This document shows, piece by piece, positions 32,545 through 35,268 of a stretch of 35,268 nt of DNA; position 1 is the first letter of the stretch, and each line of letters starts with the position of its first letter. The stretch spans positions 1-35,268 of the forward strand of contig CAZIRF010000030.1 of assembly GCA_964541755.1 (NCBI GenBank), read 5' to 3'. Under the pieces are notes generated by a model. The model saw nothing but the letters and a program-made list of their open reading frames with translations. It had not been told where the DNA came from and searched no databases. This DNA is from CAZIRF01 sp964541755. Lineage in GTDB: Bacteria > Spirochaetota > Spirochaetia > Treponematales > Breznakiellaceae. The translations under genes were made by a program, and so were the position numbers.

Positions 32545-32855
32545 TGGAATATACCGTTCAATTCATACCAGAGGCAGCAGCCGACTATAAAAAATTGGAT
32601 GGAAGCGTCAAAAAAGATGTTAACAAAAAAATTGAAGACCTCAAAATGAATCCATTTTTGGGACATCAACTCGGGAACAAATTCAACATTGATCTTTCCG
32701 GATTCTACAAAATATATGTGCACAGTAAAAAGTACAGAATAGTATATCGATTGCTCAATACAGGAGAAATCGAGATCGTGGAGATTTGGGGAATAGGTAA
32801 AAGAGAAAAAGAAGAGATATACAGAATCATCGGTAAAAGGCTTGGCCGGAAGTAA
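32541..32855 (+). CDS. RelE/ParE-family toxin, 104 aa
   Basis: Small basic toxin with the RelE fold: MMEYTVQFIPEAAADYKKLD, KIEDLKMNPFLGHQLGNKF, and the core YKIYVHSKKYRIVYRLL followed by IEIVEIWGIGKREKEEIY. Basic residues after the Arg in KYRIVY suit an mRNA-interferase of the RelE/YoeB type. A ParE-type gyrase poison is the alternative, since the two share the fold. Start ATG overlaps the antitoxin's stop; the following base run begins repeat copy 1. Confidence 0.88.
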   Translation: MMEYTVQFIPEAAADYKKLDGSVKKDVNKKIEDLKMNPFLGHQLGNKFNIDLSGFYKIYVHSKKYRIVYRLLNTGEIEIVEIWGIGKREKEEIYRIIGKRLGRK

Positions 32856-32862
32856 AAGCCCC

Positions 32863-32887
32863 GACCCCCTGGCCCGGAAGACAGGCA
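32863..32887. repeat. Dispersed repeat, copy 1 (short)
   Basis: GACCCCCTGGCCCGGAAGAC followed by AGGCA: the core of the repeat, lacking the upstream TTTTCATTCCGCTGC block found in copies 2-4. It lies between the RelE gene and the next module's promoter. Confidence 0.8.
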
Positions 32888-32889
32888 TC

Positions 32890-32925
32890 TTGAAATGCAT
32901 GCATATCGGTATTATATTGCATGCA
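32890..32925 (+). promoter_or_regulatory. Promoter and paired operators of the second PIN module
   Basis: TTGAAA 32890-32895, 17 bases, TATATT 32913-32918. Two copies of the self-complementary TGCATGCA at 32896-32903 and 32918-32925 are 22 bases apart and bracket the spacer and -10 box, suggesting a dimer-of-dimers site for the ribbon-helix-helix antitoxin. Confidence 0.7.
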
Positions 32926-32937
32926 AGGAGATTCGCC

Positions 32938-33180
32938 ATGCCCACATTGCAAGTAAGGGATTTGCCGGAAGATGTATATATGCGTCTCAATTACCTTGCA
33001 GAAAAGGAGCATCGCAGTCTTGCCCAAGAGACTATCGTTATCCTCAAAGAGGGAATGGATGCCAAGTTGGGAAACAGGGAGCGCAGAAGGAAACTGCTCG
33101 ACAAGATACACACTCTGGGGATTGATGGAGATGCCGTATCCGATCCCGTCGACTTGATACGGGAGGATAGGGAACGATGA
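32938..33180 (+). CDS. FitA/VapB-type ribbon-helix-helix antitoxin, 80 aa
   Basis: Antitoxin of the PIN toxin that follows by ATGA overlap. MPTLQVRDLPEDVYMRLNYL and AEKEHRSLAQETIVILKEGM are the ribbon-helix-helix DNA-binding domain of the FitA family. The rest, with many charged residues, binds toxin. ATG at 32938 has AAGGAG seven bases upstream, which rules out the longer open frame starting at 32842. Confidence 0.88.
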   Translation: MPTLQVRDLPEDVYMRLNYLAEKEHRSLAQETIVILKEGMDAKLGNRERRRKLLDKIHTLGIDGDAVSDPVDLIREDRER

Positions 33181-33578
33181 TAGCAGTTCTCGATGCGAGC
33201 GCTGCCGTGGAGCTTGCACTGGACAAGAGCAATGCTTCGTTGTTTCGCAGTACTTTGTATGATGCGGATTTGGTCATTGCTCCAGACATATATCCTTCCG
33301 AGATTACCAATGTGTTCTGGAAATATGCCCGCTTTGGCGAAATTGAATCGCTTAAGTGTGAAAACGGCATAGATTACTGCCTGGATCTGGTAGATGACTA
33401 TATCGGCACCAAGAGCATTTGCAGGGAAGTATTCCTTGAGGCGATGAATACCCATCACCCTTCTTATGATATCTTCTACCTCGTGGTAGCACGAAGGCAT
33501 AATGCGCTGTTGATAACAAAAGACAAAAAGCTTCTTTCCACCGCACGGCAACTCAAAATAAAAGTGTTGGAGCCATAA
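33177..33578 (+). CDS. FitB/VapC-type PIN toxin, 133 aa
   Basis: A PIN-domain toxin distinct from the one at 26761: MIAVLDASAAVELALDKSNA with the first Asp, YPSEITNVFWKYARFGE with the acidic Glu, and SYDIFYLVVARRHNALLITKDKKL with the third and fourth acidic positions. Complete and in frame. Partner of the ribbon-helix-helix antitoxin. Transcription probably ends at the hairpin just after its stop. Confidence 0.88.
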   Translation: MIAVLDASAAVELALDKSNASLFRSTLYDADLVIAPDIYPSEITNVFWKYARFGEIESLKCENGIDYCLDLVDDYIGTKSICREVFLEAMNTHHPSYDIFYLVVARRHNALLITKDKKLLSTARQLKIKVLEP

Positions 33579-33581
33579 ACC

Positions 33582-33621
33582 AAAAAGGGCCGCCCTTCCG
33601 TGTGGAAAAGCGCCCCCTTTT
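33582..33621 (+). terminator. Long imperfect hairpin ending in TTTT after the PIN toxin
   Basis: AAAAAGGG...CGC...TTCC-GTGT-GGAA...GCG...CCCCC-TTTT: three paired blocks with small bulges, ending in four Ts. The right arm is the start of repeat copy 2, so the repeat contributes the terminator. Confidence 0.6.
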
Positions 33622-33657
33622 CATTCCGCTGCGACCCCATGGCCCGGAAGACAGGAA
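33612..33657. repeat. Dispersed repeat, copy 2
   Basis: GCCCCCTTTTCATTCCGCTG followed by CGACCCCATGGCCCGGAAGA and CAGGAA. One C fewer than copies 3 and 4, and CAGGAA in place of CAGGCAG. It lies just beyond the doc 3' end. Confidence 0.9.
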
Positions 33658-33667
33658 GGGAATTGGC

Positions 33668-34057
33668 CTATATTGTTTCCTTTGCACAGCGCTCAAAAAC
33701 CGCCGTTAAAGCGGGCTTATCCATGGTCCCGCTGGCAACAGCCATCATTACCTCATAAATTTCTTCTTCCGAAGAATCAAATTCAAAACCATTCAAATCC
33801 AGAAAGACCAAAGTTGCGGCAAGCGTTACCCGTTTGTTCCCATCAATCAAGGCATGGTTCTCGCAAAGATGATACGCATACGCCGCCGCCATCTGTGGTA
33901 TGGATTCATGCAAGTACCTGCCCTCGAAAGAGGCTTGCGGCATATACACCGCCGATTGCAACAAGTTCATGTCACGAACCCCGTAGGCCCCGCCATAGTG
34001 GCGTATTTGATCTTCATAAATAATCAAAACCTCTGCCAGGGTAAGAAAGCGTATCAC
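33668..34057 (-). CDS. doc: Doc/Fic-fold toxin, 129 aa
   Basis: Death-on-curing type toxin: MIRFLTLAEVLIIYEDQIRH is the classical N-terminus, and HALIDGNKRVTLAATLVFL is the Doc motif (His, Asp, Gly-Asn-Lys-Arg) that transfers phosphate to EF-Tu in characterised Doc proteins. Starts with GTG directly after the antitoxin's TAG. The partner is AbrB-like rather than the usual Phd. A shrunken second copy lies at 34396-34498. Confidence 0.92.
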   Translation of the reverse strand: MIRFLTLAEVLIIYEDQIRHYGGAYGVRDMNLLQSAVYMPQASFEGRYLHESIPQMAAAYAYHLCENHALIDGNKRVTLAATLVFLDLNGFEFDSSEEEIYEVMMAVASGTMDKPALTAVFERCAKETI

Positions 34058-34285
34058 CTATTCCCCCAATTTCTTGAGGGCATTCTTGAACTTGGCATTA
34101 ATTTTTTCGAGGGAACGCAAGACATCCCGCTCCCCGGTTTTGTCTGTCTGCGGCGACAGAATGATGTTTGTGCCATCGGTGGTTATTTCAAGCGGCGTAT
34201 CGCTGGTAATGTTGAGCAAGTCCATTATGGGTTTGTCGATTACCAAGGCAGCACTGTTGCCATGCTTGATCAGGGTTTTTGTCAT
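34058..34285 (-). CDS. AbrB/MazE-type antitoxin, 75 aa
   Basis: A SpoVT/AbrB swapped-hairpin DNA-binding protein: MTKTLIKHGNSAALVIDKPI, LLNITSDTPLEITTDGTNII, then an amphipathic tail KINAKFKNALKKLGE. GGAGG five bases upstream of ATG at 34285. It is immediately followed by doc and forms a two-gene operon with it. AbrB-type antitoxin with Doc is a known but less common pairing. Confidence 0.88.
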   Translation of the reverse strand: MTKTLIKHGNSAALVIDKPIMDLLNITSDTPLEITTDGTNIILSPQTDKTGERDVLRSLEKINAKFKNALKKLGE

Positions 34286-34302
34286 ACGGGCCTCCTGTAA
34301 TT

Positions 34303-34331
34303 ATTATAGCAACATTGTGTATACAAGGCAA
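34303..34331 (-). promoter_or_regulatory. Promoter of the AbrB/Doc module
   Basis: Minus strand TTGCCT (34331-34326), 17 bases, perfect TATAAT (34308-34303). About 17 bases then separate it from the ATG, including a GGAGG. The spacer contains GTATAC, as in the vapBC operator. Confidence 0.65.
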
Positions 34332-34338
34332 ACTCCCG

Positions 34339-34386
34339 GCCCCCTTTTCATTCCGCTGCGACCCCCATGGCCCGGAAGACAGGCAG
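34339..34386. repeat. Dispersed repeat, copy 3
   Basis: GCCCCCTTTTCATTCCGCTG followed by CGACCCCCATGGCCCGGAAG and ACAGGCAG. As at copy 2, it is directly followed by the 3' end of a doc gene; that stretch (about 34387-34413) almost matches the bases after copy 2. Confidence 0.92.
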
Positions 34387-34395
34387 GGAATTGGC

Positions 34396-34498
34396 CTATA
34401 TTGTTTCCTTTGTAAAGCGCTCAAAGACCGCCACCATACCGGCGTATTTGATCTTCATAAATCATCAAAACCTCTGCCAGGGCAAGAAAGCGTATCAC
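34396..34498 (-). pseudogene. Remnant of a second doc gene with its middle deleted
   Basis: 103 bases against 390 in the intact doc. The 5' part reads MIRFLALAEVLMIYEDQIRR, followed by YGGGL and a stop; the last 40 bases match the intact 3' end (AVFER.TKETI) but out of frame. The Doc motif is gone. It lacks its own antitoxin gene. The junction is near GGTGGCGG. Together with repeat copy 3 it looks like a duplicated repeat-plus-doc unit that then lost about 287 bases. Confidence 0.88.
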
Positions 34499-34499
34499 C

Positions 34500-34528
34500 T
34501 TGATAGCACAATATATATGTTGTATAAT
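34500..34528 (+). promoter_or_regulatory. Promoter of hicAB
   Basis: TTGATA 34500-34505, 17 bases, perfect TATAAT 34523-34528, then only TAACAT before ATG at 34535. No Shine-Dalgarno precedes the ATG. The -35 box begins two bases past the start codon of the doc remnant. Confidence 0.7.
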
Positions 34529-34534
34529 TAACAT

Positions 34535-34729
34535 ATGACGGGAAAGCAAGTAATACTTTTAATGAAAAAAAATGGATGGACCGTAGGTAGAATAAACGGC
34601 TCACACCATATCATGATGAAGGAAGGCTTCCCGCCTGTTTCTGTTCCACTACATGGAACAAAGGACCTGAAGCCCGGAACCCTGCATGCCATACTCAAAG
34701 CTTCGGGACTTAAAGGAGAAATAACATGA
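34535..34729 (+). CDS. hicA: HicA-type mRNA-interferase toxin, 64 aa
   Basis: Compact double-stranded-RNA-binding-fold toxin: MTGKQVILLMKKNGWTVGRI, then NGSHHIMMKEG with the catalytic His, and VSVPLHGTKDLKPGTLHAIL typical of HicA. It lies upstream of hicB, the usual HicAB order. hicB begins within its last codon (ATGA-type overlap). The start is predicted to be leaderless. Confidence 0.92.
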   Translation: MTGKQVILLMKKNGWTVGRINGSHHIMMKEGFPPVSVPLHGTKDLKPGTLHAILKASGLKGEIT

Positions 34730-35145
34730 CCTATTTATGCAAGCTTGAAGCCGATGTAGATTCCGACGCTCTTTGCGTTTCCTTTCCGGATGTTCCCGGG
34801 GCAATTACTGAAGGCGAGACCGTAGATGAAGCTCTCTTCAATGCATGGGAAGCGCTCAATGGTGTTCTGGAAATAATGGTAAGCCGGGGAGAATCTCTTC
34901 CCGAACCGCGGGCCAATCCCGGGCAGGATATGTATCCGGTTGATGTTGAATCCCATATTATGGCTGCATGGGAACTTCGAAAGCTTCGGGGCAACCTCTC
35001 ACAGTCGGACATTGCAAGAAGACTGGGTATGACGTATCAGGCGTATCAACGCCTCGAGAACCCCTCGAAGGGGAATCCAACCATCAAAACCCTCGAGAAG
35101 GTAGCGAAGGCCTTTGGGAAAAAATTGCGTATCAATATCGCATAG
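34726..35145 (+). CDS. hicB: HicB antitoxin with helix-turn-helix, 139 aa
   Basis: The antitoxin of HicA. The N-terminal half has the partial RNase-H-like HicB fold (CVSFPDVPGAITEGETVDEA, then LFNAWEALNGVLEIMVSRGE). The C-terminal half is an XRE-type helix-turn-helix (LSQSDIARRLGMTYQAYQRL, then GNPTIKTLEKVAKAFGKKL) that would bind the module's operator. Intact; ends 23 bases before repeat copy 4. Confidence 0.92.
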   Translation: MTYLCKLEADVDSDALCVSFPDVPGAITEGETVDEALFNAWEALNGVLEIMVSRGESLPEPRANPGQDMYPVDVESHIMAAWELRKLRGNLSQSDIARRLGMTYQAYQRLENPSKGNPTIKTLEKVAKAFGKKLRINIA

Positions 35146-35168
35146 AGGGCATGAATTTGTGAAAGCCC

Positions 35169-35217
35169 GCCCCCCTTTTCATTCCGCTGCGACCCCCATG
35201 GCCCGGAAGACAGGCAG
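35169..35217. repeat. Dispersed repeat, copy 4
   Basis: GCCCCCCTTTTCATTCCGCT followed by GCGACCCCCATGGCCCGGAA and GACAGGCAG. Closes the hicAB module. The last 50 bases of the window hold nothing I recognise. Confidence 0.92.
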
Positions 35218-35268
35218 ATTCCCACGCCACTGCCGATACCCTGTCTCAATCTAGCCCAAGAGCTTTGC

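Noticed and set aside
32863..35217. Chromosomal integron with attC sites
   Set aside because: The cassette-like layout is suggestive, but the repeats lack the RYYYAAC/GTTRRRY cores and no integrase is in the window. Kept only as a general cassette-repeat idea.

Overview
The window looks like a chromosomal segment of a fairly GC-rich spirochaete (Spirochaetota, probably Treponematales; inferred, not proven). Reasons: a fused large PurL with a C-terminal glutaminase, two Cache-type chemoreceptors, DISM-type seven-helix receptors with anti-sigma-like ATPase domains, an SthK-like (Spirochaeta thermophila type) ion channel, and dense 4-base ATGA gene overlaps. A 100-base run of N (17284-17383) interrupts purL. 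Most genes are housekeeping and signalling; the right end (26.7-35.2 kb) is an accessory zone, visibly richer in A+T, packed with toxin-antitoxin (TA) modules, gene remnants and a dispersed repeat.

Layout. 1-3447 (minus): a translationally coupled five-gene operon (DRTGG-like, HAD phosphatase, CBS+anti-sigma ATPase, DRTGG, PHP) of the kind often seen beside [FeFe]-hydrogenase genes, probably running on past the left edge. 3602-5791: chemoreceptor. 5878-12370 (plus): parA-parB-AI-2E-type permease-CheY-like regulator-NlpC/P60 hydrolase-DISM/PAS/ATPase receptor, nearly all overlapping or abutting. 12443-15070 (minus): four-subunit 2-oxoacid:ferredoxin oxidoreductase (ferredoxin, alpha, beta, gamma) behind a promoter carrying a 28-bp palindrome. 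15234-19458 (minus): purL with an Ala/Pro/Thr-rich 18-bp tandem repeat at the assembly gap. 19576-19649: tRNA-Arg(CCT), divergent from purL, with overlapping -35 boxes. 19912-21900 (minus): second chemoreceptor. 22046-25728 (plus): polysaccharide deacetylase, flavodoxin-like protein, and a nucleotidyltransferase-aminotransferase fusion. 25764-26680 (minus): broken cyclic-nucleotide-channel gene. 26761-27373 (minus): vapBC. 27606-31556 (plus): GAF-PAS-class III nucleotide cyclase plus HEAT-repeat protein. 31618-32184 (minus): internally deleted amidohydrolase. 32272-35145: four TA modules (Phd/RelE, FitA/PIN, AbrB/Doc, HicAB), a second shrunken doc, and four copies of one intergenic repeat.

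The most interesting signals are: (1) an SthK-like channel that kept its pore and the last piece of its cyclic-nucleotide domain but lost what lies between, next to a nucleotide cyclase; (2) the same style of loss, a gene with both ends and no middle, in an amidohydrolase and a doc copy; (3) five genes whose -10 box lies only 6-9 nt before an ATG with no Shine-Dalgarno, suggesting leaderless transcripts; (4) a 45-bp repeat bounding the TA cassettes; (5) a repeat-encoded linker splitting PurL. No wholly new defence or metabolic system could be proven from sequence alone.
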